Positions 1 to 7,553 of a DNA stretch of 11,713 nt are shown here, piece after piece (position 1 is the first letter of the stretch; each line of letters opens with the position of its first letter). The translations under genes and the position numbers were made by a program. The notes beneath the pieces were generated by a model, which saw only the letters and a program-made list of their open reading frames with translations, was not told the DNA's origin and did not search any database. The stretch is from Halorhodospira sp. (lineage in GTDB: Bacteria; Pseudomonadota; Gammaproteobacteria; Nitrococcales; Halorhodospiraceae): NCBI GenBank assembly GCA_007121755.1, contig SKJZ01000012.1, positions 1 through 11,713 on the forward strand, given 5' to 3'.

Positions 1-263
1 AGGTAGCTCTCCACGGCGTGGACCGGAACCCCGGCCATCGGGATCGGCGCGCCGGCCGATTCGCCCCGGGTGGTCAGCGTAATGTCGAGCAGCTTCGCCG
101 CCCGCTCCGCATCGCCGTAGAATAGCTCGTAGAAGTCCCCCATCCGATAGAAGAGCAGGGTGTCCGGATGTTCCGCCTTGATGCGCAGGTACTGCCGCAT
201 CATCGGCGTGTGTCCGGGCGCCGGATCTCCGGGCGCCGTGTCCGTCTGCTTCGCCTCGGCCAT
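1..263 (-). CDS. mutS: DNA mismatch repair protein MutS, N-terminal part (cut by window edge)
   Basis: This minus-strand frame opens with ATG at 263-261 and runs off the left edge after about 87 codons. MutS is the ATPase that recognises base mismatches and small loops and recruits MutL. The visible part is the beginning of mismatch-recognition domain I. Its hallmark GDFYELF is present, with the Phe-X-Glu that stacks on the mismatch at F44 and E46, followed by a run (KLLDITLTTRG) and (PIPMAGVPVHAVESYL) typical of the family. About 20 residues precede the conserved part, so a start at M21/M22 (near 203) is also possible; no good ribosome binding site decides between them. It is transcribed divergently from pncC with only 32 bases between the starts. 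Identity is certain within the visible part; whether the rest is intact cannot be seen. Confidence 0.95.
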   Translation of the reverse strand, partial: MAEAKQTDTAPGDPAPGHTPMMRQYLRIKAEHPDTLLFYRMGDFYELFYGDAERAAKLLDITLTTRGESAGAPIPMAGVPVHAVESY

Positions 264-283
264 GGGTTCAGTCACAGTCCAAC

Positions 284-289
284 GGGAGG
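284..289 (+). promoter_or_regulatory. Ribosome binding site of pncC
   Basis: GGGAGG lies 6 bases before the ATG at 296, which supports that start. It falls inside the 32-base gap between the divergent mutS and pncC starts. Confidence 0.75.
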
Positions 290-295
290 CCGCCT

Positions 296-787
296 ATGGT
301 ACATGACGTCGATCCGCTGCTGGAGCGCGCGACGGCGTTGCGGGAGGCGCTGCTCCGCCGGGAGTGGCGGGTGGCCGTGGCCGAGTCGTGTACCGGCGGT
401 TGGGTGGCCAAGGCGCTGACCGATTTGGCCGGGTCGTCGGCCTGGTTCGAGCGCGGGGTGGTCGTCTACAGTAACGCCGCCAAGTCGGATCTGCTCGGTG
501 TGCCGCCCGATCTCATCGTCCGGCACGGGGCGGTGAGCCGGGAGGTGGCCGAGGCGATGGCGGTCGGTTTGCGGGAGCGGGCGCCGGTGGAGGTGACCGC
601 GGCGTTGACTGGCGTTGCCGGTCCGGGCGGCGGGACGCCGGACAAGCCGGTGGGCACCGTCTGGATCGCCTGGGCCGATGGTGACGGCGTCGAGGCGGAG
701 CGTTTCCTGTTCGGTGGCGACCGCGATGCGGTCCGCCACGCCTCGGTTGCCGCCGCGCTGGATGGGCTCCTGCAGCGGGCTCGCTGA
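296..787 (+). CDS. pncC: Nicotinamide-nucleotide amidohydrolase (CinA C-terminal domain protein)
   Basis: This 163-residue protein is a stand-alone CinA C-terminal domain. The family (PncC, formerly YgaD) hydrolyses nicotinamide mononucleotide to nicotinate mononucleotide and ammonia, recycling the NMN released by NAD-dependent DNA ligase. Visible family motifs are AESCTGG at 29-35, the GSSAWFERGVVVYSNAAK-type segment holding the presumed catalytic Ser48, Tyr58 and Lys63, and TGVAGPGGGTPDKPVG in the second half. The length is normal for the short form; the N-terminal MoCF-like domain of full CinA is absent. The start ATG has a GGGAGG site 6 bases upstream. The stop overlaps the thpR start (TGATG), so the two are probably co-translated. 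Placement directly before the recA region matches enterobacterial pncC-recA. Function is assigned by family, with high confidence. Confidence 0.93.
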   Translation: MVHDVDPLLERATALREALLRREWRVAVAESCTGGWVAKALTDLAGSSAWFERGVVVYSNAAKSDLLGVPPDLIVRHGAVSREVAEAMAVGLRERAPVEVTAALTGVAGPGGGTPDKPVGTVWIAWADGDGVEAERFLFGGDRDAVRHASVAAALDGLLQRAR

Positions 788-1326
788 TGGGAGCGCGGCG
801 TCTCTTCTACGCCCTGTGGCCGGACGAGCCTGTGTTGGACGGGTTGGCGGCGGTGCAGCAGCGCCACCGGGACGCGGGGCGGCCGGTGCCGCGGGACCGG
901 TTGCATTTGACGGTTCTCTTCCTCGGTGAGGCCGATCTGCGGATCGCCGCCGCGGCAGGGGCGGCCGCCGCGGCGTGGGGCGGGCCATTGCGGCTTGAAC
1001 TTGATACCCTCGGCTACTTTGCTAAAAGCAGAGTGGTGTGGGCTGGCGCTACGGCTTGCCCGGAGCCGTTGATCGCTCTCCATCGTGCTCTGTACCGGGA
1101 ACTGCGGCGGTGCGGAGTCCGGGTTGGCCGCTCCCGCCTCGTGCCGCATGTGACGCTTTTTCGCAAGGCTCGTCCGGTGCGGGGCGCGATCACCGAAGTG
1201 CCGGAGTGGCGCGTGGACCGGATCACCCTGGTATCGTCCCGGCGCGAGGCTGCGGGTCCGATTTACTCGATGGAGGCGGAGTGGCGACTCGGACGGGGTG
1301 GGATACCCGAATGTGATGTGGAATAA
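787..1326 (+). CDS. thpR: RNA 2',3'-cyclic phosphodiesterase (LigT/2H family)
   Basis: This 179-residue protein belongs to the 2H phosphoesterase superfamily. ThpR opens 2',3'-cyclic phosphate ends of RNA to 2'-phosphates and was first described as an in vitro 2'-5' RNA ligase acting on tRNA halves. Both signature HxTx motifs are present: H40-L-T-V43 within RLHLTVLFLG and H121-V-T-L124 within LVPHVTLFRKA. The N-terminal RLFYALWPDE is also typical. The start ATG shares its A with the TGA of pncC and has no good ribosome binding site of its own, which suggests translation by coupling or reinitiation after pncC. In E. coli the homologue is not between pncC and recA, so this position is a lineage trait. 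The physiological substrate is not known for the family and cannot be inferred here beyond RNA ends. Confidence 0.9.
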   Translation: MGARRLFYALWPDEPVLDGLAAVQQRHRDAGRPVPRDRLHLTVLFLGEADLRIAAAAGAAAAAWGGPLRLELDTLGYFAKSRVVWAGATACPEPLIALHRALYRELRRCGVRVGRSRLVPHVTLFRKARPVRGAITEVPEWRVDRITLVSSRREAAGPIYSMEAEWRLGRGGIPECDVE

Positions 1327-1348
1327 TCCGGAGTCTTCAACGGGGATT

Positions 1349-1405
1349 GCGGGCCGGCGGCACGGATGCGAGAGCCGGACTCCCCGGTGTAGCGCCGCAG
1401 CCCGC
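1349..1405 (+). other. Potential large stem-loop in the recA leader
   Basis: In the gap between thpR and recA, GCGGGC (1349-1354) can pair with GCCCGC (1400-1405). GCGGC (1357-1361) can then pair with GCCGC (1394-1398), giving 11 pairs separated by a 2x1 internal loop. Inside lies a further CCGG...CCGG pairing (1375-1378 with 1384-1387). No T-run follows, so it is not a textbook intrinsic terminator. The region is GC-rich, so chance complementarity is a real alternative. AT-rich sequence (attaattaag, 1421-1430) follows it just before the recA start. Confidence 0.35.
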
Positions 1406-1446
1406 CATCGGGGCAACCCAATTAATTAAGAGCAGGGGCAACGGGA

Positions 1447-2480
<1,034 letters not shown>

Positions 2481-2484
<4 letters not shown>

Positions 2485-2951
2485 ATTCGGACGGCTCCCG
2501 GGACGGCGAAGCGGCGCGGGAGCGCGCGCTGCGGCTGCTGGCGCGGCGTGAGCATACGCGTCGCGAGCTGACCGGCAAGCTCGGGCAGCGCGGCTTCGAC
2601 GGCGAGGTCATTCGCCACACGCTGGACGATCTGGAAGCTGAGGGGCTTCTCGACGAGCGGCGGTTCGCCGAAGGCTTCGTCCGGTCCCGTCTTGATCGCG
2701 GCCAGGGACCGCTTCGCATACGCCGGGAGTTAAGCCACCGCGGGGTCGACGGCGCGGTGGCGGAGGAGGTTTTGGGCGAGGCCGGAGTCGATTGGCGCGC
2801 CCGCGCGCGCGAGGCGCGGGCGCGGCGTTTCGGATCGGCCGTCGCGGCCGATCGCCGCGAGGTGGCGCGTCAGGCGCGTTTTTTGGAACAGCGGGGCTTT
2901 ACACCCGATCAGATACGCGCGGCCTTATCGGGCGCGTGGGACGACGACTAA
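2481..2951 (+). CDS. recX: Regulatory protein RecX
   Basis: This 156-residue RecX modulates RecA by binding the RecA filament and limiting its extension. The family is built of helical repeats, and three can be recognised: an N-terminal one with ALRLLARREHTRRELTGKL (16-34), a central one with GLLDERRFAEGFVRSRL (55-71), and a C-terminal one ending in ARFLEQRGFTPDQI (132-145). The length is normal. Translation must start at TTG 2481-2483, overlapping the recA stop as TTGA; no ATG is available near the N-terminus. GAAGGG lies only a few bases upstream, close spacing that fits coupling to recA translation. alaS begins 18 bases after the stop, as in enterobacteria. The exact start is the only uncertain point. 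Confidence 0.93.
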
Positions 2952-2969
2952 CGGAGCGACCGGATCCAC

Positions 2970-5570
2970 ATGGGCACAATGACCTCATCACAGTTGCGTG
3001 CGGCCTTTTTGCGCTTCTTCCAGGAGCGTGGGCATGAAGTGGTCCCCAGCGCCTCGTTGGTGCCCGCCAGCGATCCGACGTTGCTATTCACCAACGCCGG
3101 TATGGTGCCTTTCAAGGAGGTCTTCCTGGGGCGCGAGAAGCGCCCGTACACGCGGGCGACCAGCAGTCAGCGCTGCGTGCGCGCCGGCGGCAAGCACAAC
3201 GATCTGGAGAATGTCGGCTACACCGCCCGGCACCACACCTTTTTTGAGATGCTGGGTAACTTTTCGTTCGGGGACTACTTCAAGCGTGACGCCATCCATT
3301 ACGCCTGGGAGTTTCTGACCGGCACCATTGGCCTGCCGCCGCAACGCCTCTGGGTCACCGTCTACGAGGAGGACGACGAGGCGGCCCGGATCTGGTTGGA
3401 TGAGATCGGTGTTGATCCGGAGCGTTTCAGCCGCATCGGCGCTCACGACAATTTCTGGTCGATGGGCGATACCGGCCCGTGCGGCCCCTGTTCGGAGATC
3501 TTCTACGACCACGGCCCCGAGGTGGCCGGCGGTCCACCCGGTAGCCCTGACGAAGAGGGCGACCGTTACATTGAGATCTGGAACCTGGTTTTCATGCAGT
3601 ACGACCGGGATCGGGACGGCAACCTTACGCCGCTGCCGAGCCCGTGCGTCGATACCGGGATGGGGCTGGAGCGGCTGGCAGCGGTGATCCAGGGGGTCCA
3701 CGGCAACTTCGAGACCGATCTGTTCACGCCGTTGCTCGACGCCGCCGGGGGGATCGCCTCGTGCAGTGACCGGGACCGCCCTTCACTGAAGGTGGTGGCC
3801 GACCATATCCGGGCCTGCTCGTTCCTCATCGTCGACGGCGTGCTGCCGTCCAATGAAGGGCGGGGGTACGTGCTGCGGCGGATCATCCGGCGCGCCGTGC
3901 GTCACGGATACCAACTCGGAATAGACCGGCCGTTTTTCTACCGCCTGGTGGAACCGCTGGAGGCGGTAATGGGTGATGCCTTCCCGGAACTGGCCGAGCG
4001 CCGCGCGTTCGTGGAGAAAGTGCTGCGCCAGGAAGAAGAACGCTTCCGTGAGACCCTGGAGCACGGCATGCAACTCCTGGAGGAGCACCTCGCCAAGACT
4101 TCCGGCGAACGCGTCGACGGCGACCTGGTCTTCAAGCTCTACGATACCTACGGCTTCCCGTTGGACCTCACCGGCGATATCGCCCGCGAGCGTGGCCTGA
4201 CGGTCGACTACGACGGTTTCGACGCCCGCATGGAAGAGCAGCGGCAACGCGCCCGCGCGGCCAGCCGCTTCTCCGCCGGACAGGGCGAGGCGGTGGATGC
4301 CGGCAGCAGCCGATTCACCGGTTACGAGAAGCTGGAGGACGTCGGCCGCGTCCTCGGTATCTACCGTGAAGGGCGCTCCATCCAGCGTCTCGCTGCCGGA
4401 GAGGAGGGGATGGTAGTGCTCGACAACACTCCGTTCTATGCCGAATCGGGCGGCCAGGTGGGGGATAGCGGGGATCTGTTGGCCAACGGCCTGGCGTTTA
4501 CCGTCGACGACACCCAAAAGTACGGAGAGGCTCACGGCCATCTGGGCCGCATCGAGATAGGCGAATTGGCGGTCGGCGACCAAGTGACCGCCCGCGTGGA
4601 CGGCGAGCGGCGCGCCGAAACACGGCGCCACCACACTGCCACTCACCTACTGCACGCCGCGCTGCGCGAGCGTCTTGGTGATCACGTCCACCAACGCGGC
4701 TCGCTGGTGGCCCCAGATCGGCTGCGTTTCGACTACGCTCATTATGAAGCGCCCTCCGAAGAGGAGGTGGCTGCTATCGAACGGAGGGTCAACGAGTGGG
4801 TGCAGGCCGACGTCGCGGCCGAGGCCCGGGAGATGGGCTACGACGAGGCCATCGGCTCCGGGGCCATGGCGCTCTTCGGCGAGAAGTACGGCGACACGGT
4901 CCGGGTGTTGCGGATTGGTGGCTACTCTACGGAACTGTGCGGCGGAACACACGTCGAACGGACCGGGGAGATCGGATTGTTCAAGATTGTCCAAGAGAGC
5001 GGAGTGGCCGGCGGCGTGCGCCGTATCGAGGCGGTGACCGGCAAGGCGGCCCTCGATTGGGTCCAGGACGCTGAGCGCCGGCTCCGGCGGCTGGGCGGCG
5101 CCCTCAAAGCGAGCCCCGAGAACCTCGTCCTCAAGGTCGAGCAACTGGTCGAGCGGAGCCGGAGCCAGGAGAAAGAGTTGGAGCGGCTGAAACAGAAGCT
5201 CGCCACCCAGGCCGGACGGTCGTTGGTGGACGAGGCGGTGGAAGTCGCTGGCGTGCGGGTACTCGCGACCCGCGTGGAAGGAGGGGGTAAAGGCCTGCGC
5301 GAGACAGTGGACCAGCTAAAGAACCAACTGGGCAGCGGGGTGGTCGCTCTCGCGGCGGTGGAGGACGGCAAGGTTCGTTTGGTCGCCGGTGTGACAAAAG
5401 ACCTCGTCGGCACCATGCCGGCGGGGGATTTAGTGAACCATGTCGCAGTTCATGTCGGCGGCCGCGGGGGCGGCCGGGCGGATTTCGCCCAGGCGGGAGG
5501 TACTGATCCGGCGGGCGTGGACGATGCGTTGCGCGCTGTCGCTGAGTGGGTCCGGGGGCGTGCGGGTTAA
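2970..5570 (+). CDS. alaS: Alanine--tRNA ligase
   Basis: This 866-residue cytoplasmic enzyme charges tRNA-Ala with alanine and hydrolyses mischarged Ser- or Gly-tRNA-Ala. The class II catalytic core shows motif 1 (DPTLLFTNAGMVPFK), motif 2 (HHTFFEMLGNFSFGDYFK from residue 88) and motif 3 (DTGMGLERL, 228-236). The editing domain has the zinc ligands H555 and H559 (HTATH) and C657 and H661 (CGGTH). A short coiled-coil-like segment (EKELERLKQKLA) precedes the C-Ala domain, which carries the glycine-rich GGRGGGRADFAQAGG near 830-844. The length is close to the 876 residues of E. coli AlaS. ATG 2970 has GGAG 13 bases upstream; ATG 2979 (MTSSQLRAAFL) aligns better with the E. coli N-terminus, so the start may be three codons later. 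All key residues are present. Confidence 0.98.
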   Translation: MGTMTSSQLRAAFLRFFQERGHEVVPSASLVPASDPTLLFTNAGMVPFKEVFLGREKRPYTRATSSQRCVRAGGKHNDLENVGYTARHHTFFEMLGNFSFGDYFKRDAIHYAWEFLTGTIGLPPQRLWVTVYEEDDEAARIWLDEIGVDPERFSRIGAHDNFWSMGDTGPCGPCSEIFYDHGPEVAGGPPGSPDEEGDRYIEIWNLVFMQYDRDRDGNLTPLPSPCVDTGMGLERLAAVIQGVHGNFETDLFTPLLDAAGGIASCSDRDRPSLKVVADHIRACSFLIVDGVLPSNEGRGYVLRRIIRRAVRHGYQLGIDRPFFYRLVEPLEAVMGDAFPELAERRAFVEKVLRQEEERFRETLEHGMQLLEEHLAKTSGERVDGDLVFKLYDTYGFPLDLTGDIARERGLTVDYDGFDARMEEQRQRARAASRFSAGQGEAVDAGSSRFTGYEKLEDVGRVLGIYREGRSIQRLAAGEEGMVVLDNTPFYAESGGQVGDSGDLLANGLAFTVDDTQKYGEAHGHLGRIEIGELAVGDQVTARVDGERRAETRRHHTATHLLHAALRERLGDHVHQRGSLVAPDRLRFDYAHYEAPSEEEVAAIERRVNEWVQADVAAEAREMGYDEAIGSGAMALFGEKYGDTVRVLRIGGYSTELCGGTHVERTGEIGLFKIVQESGVAGGVRRIEAVTGKAALDWVQDAERRLRRLGGALKASPENLVLKVEQLVERSRSQEKELERLKQKLATQAGRSLVDEAVEVAGVRVLATRVEGGGKGLRETVDQLKNQLGSGVVALAAVEDGKVRLVAGVTKDLVGTMPAGDLVNHVAVHVGGRGGGRADFAQAGGTDPAGVDDALRAVAEWVRGRAG

Positions 5571-5602
5571 ATATTCGCGTTTTCATATCGGAATGCAGGG
5601 TA

Positions 5603-5632
5603 TTTCAATAGGGGTGCCGATTGTTGTTTAAT
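5603..5632 (+). promoter_or_regulatory. Possible sigma-70-like promoter of lysC
   Basis: In the AT-richer 88-base gap between alaS and lysC, TTTCAA (5603-5608) and TTTAAT (5627-5632) lie 18 bases apart. The -10 matches 5 of 6 consensus positions and the -35 only 3 of 6. Transcription would start near 5640, just before the ribosome binding site. The local drop in GC content is the main support; the elements themselves are weak. Confidence 0.3.
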
Positions 5633-5658
5633 TGGCGCCGTTTCGGGAGTAGGGATAC

Positions 5659-6903
5659 ATGGCGCTAGTTGTAAAGAAATTTGGTGGAACGTCGGTGGGG
5701 TCGACCGAGCGGATCGGGGCCGTCGCCGATAAGCTCAAGGCGAGCCGGGACGCCGGGGACGACATCGTGGTAGTGGTCTCCGCGATGAGCGGCGAGACCA
5801 ACCGGTTGACCGCTCTGGCAGAGGGGGTTCATCCCAGCCCGCCGGCGCGGGAGCTGGATGTGCTCCTCTCTACCGGCGAGCAGGTGACTATCGCGTTGTT
5901 GACCATGGCTCTGGAGGCGCGGGGCTGTCCGGCCCGCTGCTACACCGGGGCGCAGGTCTGCATCCTCACCGACAGCGCGTTCAGCAAGGCGCGCATTCAG
6001 GAGATCGACGACGAGACCATCCGCAACGACCTGGGGCTCGGTCGGGTCGTGGTGGTCGCCGGCTTCCAAGGCGTCGACGAGACCGGCGCCATTACCACGC
6101 TCGGCCGGGGCGGTTCCGATACCACCGCGGTGGCGCTTGCCGCCGCCCTGGGCGCGGACGAATGTCAGATCTACACTGATGTGGACGGCGTTTATACCAC
6201 CGATCCGCGTGTAGTGCCCGAAGCGCGGCGGCTCGACCGGATCACCGTGGACGAGATGCTGGAGTTGGCCAGCCTCGGCTCGAAGGTGCTCCAGATCAGG
6301 GCGGTGGAATTCGCTGGAAAGTACAAGGTGCCGTTACGGGTCCTCTCCAGTTTTGAAGAAGGCCCTGGGACGTTGATTACCTATGAGGAAGAGGGTATGG
6401 AAGAGCCGCTCATTTCGGGGATCGCCTTCAACCGGGACGAAGCAAAAGTCGCGGTTCTCGGTGTATCGGACAAGCCGGGCATTGCTGGCAGTATTTTGGG
6501 TCCGGTGGCCGATGCCAATATCGAAGTCGACATGATAATCCAAAATATCGGTCATCACGGTCTGACCGATTTCACGTTCACCGTTCATAAGCGCGACTAC
6601 GAGACTACCCTGGATCTAGTGCGCCGAAACGCGGAACGGTTGGGCGCCCGTGAGGTTGCGGGAGACGACAAAATCGTCAAGATCTCACTGGTCGGCGTGG
6701 GTATGCGCTCTCACGCCGGAGTTGCCAGTACGATGTTTAAAACGCTGTCAGACGAAGGGATCAACATCCAGATGATATCCACATCGGAGATCAAGATCTC
6801 GGTGGTGGTGGATGAGAAGTACCTGGAGCTTGGCGTCAGGGCTTTGCATAAGGCCTTTGAATTGGCGGAGGCACAGCCTGTCGCCGAGGAAGAGTGCCGC
6901 TGA
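5659..6903 (+). CDS. lysC: Aspartokinase (class with C-terminal ACT domains)
   Basis: This 414-residue enzyme phosphorylates aspartate to 4-phospho-aspartate, the first step toward lysine, threonine, methionine and diaminopimelate. The kinase domain begins with KKFGGTSVGS (6-15) and contains TTLGRGGSDTTAVALAAAL and YTDVDGVYTTDPR, the nucleotide and substrate regions. Two ACT-type regulatory domains follow, at about 264-340 (VAVLGVSDKPGIAGSIL) and 343-410 (VGVGMRSHAGVASTMF, with NIQMISTSEIKISVVV). The single-function, 410-residue form matches the Pseudomonas-type enzyme rather than the enterobacterial bifunctional fusions; feedback control by lysine or threonine is expected from the family. 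GGGAGTAGGG lies just before the ATG. A second in-frame ATG at codon 247 has its own strong ribosome binding site and could produce a separate regulatory subunit. Confidence 0.97.
   Translation: MALVVKKFGGTSVGSTERIGAVADKLKASRDAGDDIVVVVSAMSGETNRLTALAEGVHPSPPARELDVLLSTGEQVTIALLTMALEARGCPARCYTGAQVCILTDSAFSKARIQEIDDETIRNDLGLGRVVVVAGFQGVDETGAITTLGRGGSDTTAVALAAALGADECQIYTDVDGVYTTDPRVVPEARRLDRITVDEMLELASLGSKVLQIRAVEFAGKYKVPLRVLSSFEEGPGTLITYEEEGMEEPLISGIAFNRDEAKVAVLGVSDKPGIAGSILGPVADANIEVDMIIQNIGHHGLTDFTFTVHKRDYETTLDLVRRNAERLGAREVAGDDKIVKISLVGVGMRSHAGVASTMFKTLSDEGINIQMISTSEIKISVVVDEKYLELGVRALHKAFELAEAQPVAEEECR
6385..6399 (+). promoter_or_regulatory. Candidate internal translation start for a lysC beta subunit
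   Basis: Inside lysC, GAGGAAGAGGGT directly precedes an in-frame ATG at 6397-6399 (codon 247), with AGGA 7 bases from the ATG. The product would be 168 residues long and would consist of both ACT domains, beginning MEEPLISGIAF. Overlapping alpha and beta subunits made from one gene are established for aspartokinases of Bacillus and Corynebacterium. That it is used here is an inference; the Glu-Glu-Glu-Gly codons could produce the motif by chance. Confidence 0.5.
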
Positions 6904-6921
6904 ATGCAGTTGTGACTCCAG

Positions 6922-6944
6922 GTGGACATGGGCCCCCGGTCCAC
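6922..6944 (+). other. Hairpin in the csrA leader
   Basis: GTGGAC (6922-6927) and GTCCAC (6939-6944) are perfect inverted repeats around an 11-base GC-rich loop, between lysC and csrA. There is no T-run, so it is not a clear terminator. The left arm holds a GGA, the core of CsrA binding sites. Further GGA cores in the leader lie at 6954-6956, 6995-6997 and 7013-7015, the last being the ribosome binding site. Confidence 0.4.
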
Positions 6945-7011
6945 ACATCAGCAGGATGCATTCGGTGCGCCCGCCCGGCATTGGGGCAGCGGCCGGATCT
7001 TTCAGAATACG

Positions 7012-7016
7012 AGGAG
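7012..7016 (+). promoter_or_regulatory. Ribosome binding site of csrA
   Basis: AGGAG lies 9 bases before the ATG at 7026. It fixes the start at MLILTRR rather than at the longer in-frame extension, and its GGA core makes it a candidate site for autorepression by CsrA. Confidence 0.8.
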
Positions 7017-7025
7017 TGTAATCAA

Positions 7026-7244
7026 ATGCTGATACTCACCCGGCGAGTGGGAGAGACTCTGATGATTGGTGACGAGATCAACGTCACCGTGCTCGGTGTA
7101 AAGGGAAATCAGGTGCGCATTGGCGTCAATGCGCCGCGGGATGTCTCGGTGCATCGAGAGGAAATATACGAGCGTATCCGCCACGAGCGCGAGAGCGGCG
7201 TGCATGCGGAACCACCGGGCTCCAAAAGGGGTCCGGAGGACTGA
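7026..7244 (+). CDS. csrA: Carbon storage regulator CsrA
   Basis: This 72-residue RNA-binding protein forms a dimer that binds GGA-containing hairpins around ribosome binding sites and so controls translation and stability of many mRNAs. Residues 1-37 (MLILTRRVGETLMIGDE followed by a VTVLGVKGNQVRIGVNAP-type core) are almost the same as in E. coli CsrA. The RNA-contacting residues near L4 and R44 (VHREEIYERI) are present. The C-terminus is about 11 residues longer than the 61-residue E. coli protein and is rich in Gly, Pro and charged residues, as is common outside enterobacteria. An open frame extends upstream to 6894, but AGGAG at 7012-7016 and the conserved N-terminus set the start at 7026. 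The gene lies between alaS-lysC and tRNA-Ser, the conserved place for csrA. Confidence 0.98.
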   Translation: MLILTRRVGETLMIGDEINVTVLGVKGNQVRIGVNAPRDVSVHREEIYERIRHERESGVHAEPPGSKRGPED

Positions 7245-7284
7245 CCGGCGCCGCACCGGATCTCCGTCCCGGCCACGGCGAGAG

Positions 7285-7313
7285 AGGTTGGGGTTTACTG
7301 TGAAGCGTATAAT
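7285..7313 (+). promoter_or_regulatory. Promoter of tRNA-Ser
   Basis: A perfect -10 TATAAT lies at 7308-7313, about 20 bases before the tRNA. The -35 is poor: AGGTTG at 17-base spacing, or TTGGGG (7288-7293) at a short 14-base spacing. The position fits initiation near 7320 and a short 5' leader on the pre-tRNA. Confidence 0.6.
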
Positions 7314-7332
7314 CGCTTAGGGTAACCCGCCT

Positions 7333-7422
7333 GGAGAGATGGCCGAGTGGCTGAAGGCGCTCCCCTGCTAAGGGAGTAAGGGCGAAAGCCCTTCGAGGGT
7401 TCGAATCCCTCTCTCTCCGCCA
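7333..7422 (+). tRNA. tRNA-Ser (anticodon GCU)
   Basis: This 90-base tRNA with a long variable arm reads AGC and AGU codons. The acceptor GGAGAGA (7333-7339) pairs with TCTCTCC (7412-7418), followed by discriminator G and an encoded CCA. The anticodon stem CTCCC/GGGAG encloses loop CTGCTAA, giving anticodon GCT. The variable arm GGGC-GAAA-GCCC and the T arm with GGTTCGAAT are complete. Its place after csrA matches E. coli serV, which has the same anticodon. Confidence 0.97.
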
Positions 7423-7426
7423 TTTA

Positions 7427-7441
7427 TCTGCATAAAGCAGA
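7427..7441 (+). other. Small hairpin just after tRNA-Ser
   Basis: TCTGC (7427-7431) and GCAGA (7437-7441) form a 5-bp stem with loop ATAAA, beginning 5 bases after the encoded CCA. No T-run follows, so it is not a standard terminator; it may be a processing or 3' trailer structure. The rest of the gap to 7553 shows nothing I can call. Confidence 0.3.
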
Positions 7442-7553
7442 AGTTGGAACAGCCAAGGACGGCGTGTCCCGCACCTCTATCCGTATCCTTGGGCGCCCCC
7501 CTGCCGGGTATGCATTACGCGCTTCGATAATAGATAGCCGGACCGCCGGTCTC

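Noticed and set aside
272..1416. Long minus-strand open frames antisense to pncC and thpR (238 and 316 codons)
   Set aside because: Both overlap two well-identified plus-strand genes, are Arg/Pro/His-rich with no recognisable domain, and are expected by-products of high GC at third positions.
3783..5144. Minus-strand open frames antisense to alaS (up to 287 codons)
   Set aside because: alaS is complete with all motifs; the antisense translations resemble no family and arise from codon bias.
5571..5658. Lysine riboswitch in front of lysC
   Set aside because: The gap is only 88 bases, far shorter than the lysine riboswitch, and shows no matching multi-helix layout.
6894..7025. N-terminally extended CsrA starting upstream at 6894
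   Set aside because: The conserved CsrA N-terminus begins at MLILTRR, which has its own AGGAG site; the upstream frame is the leader and overlaps the end of lysC.
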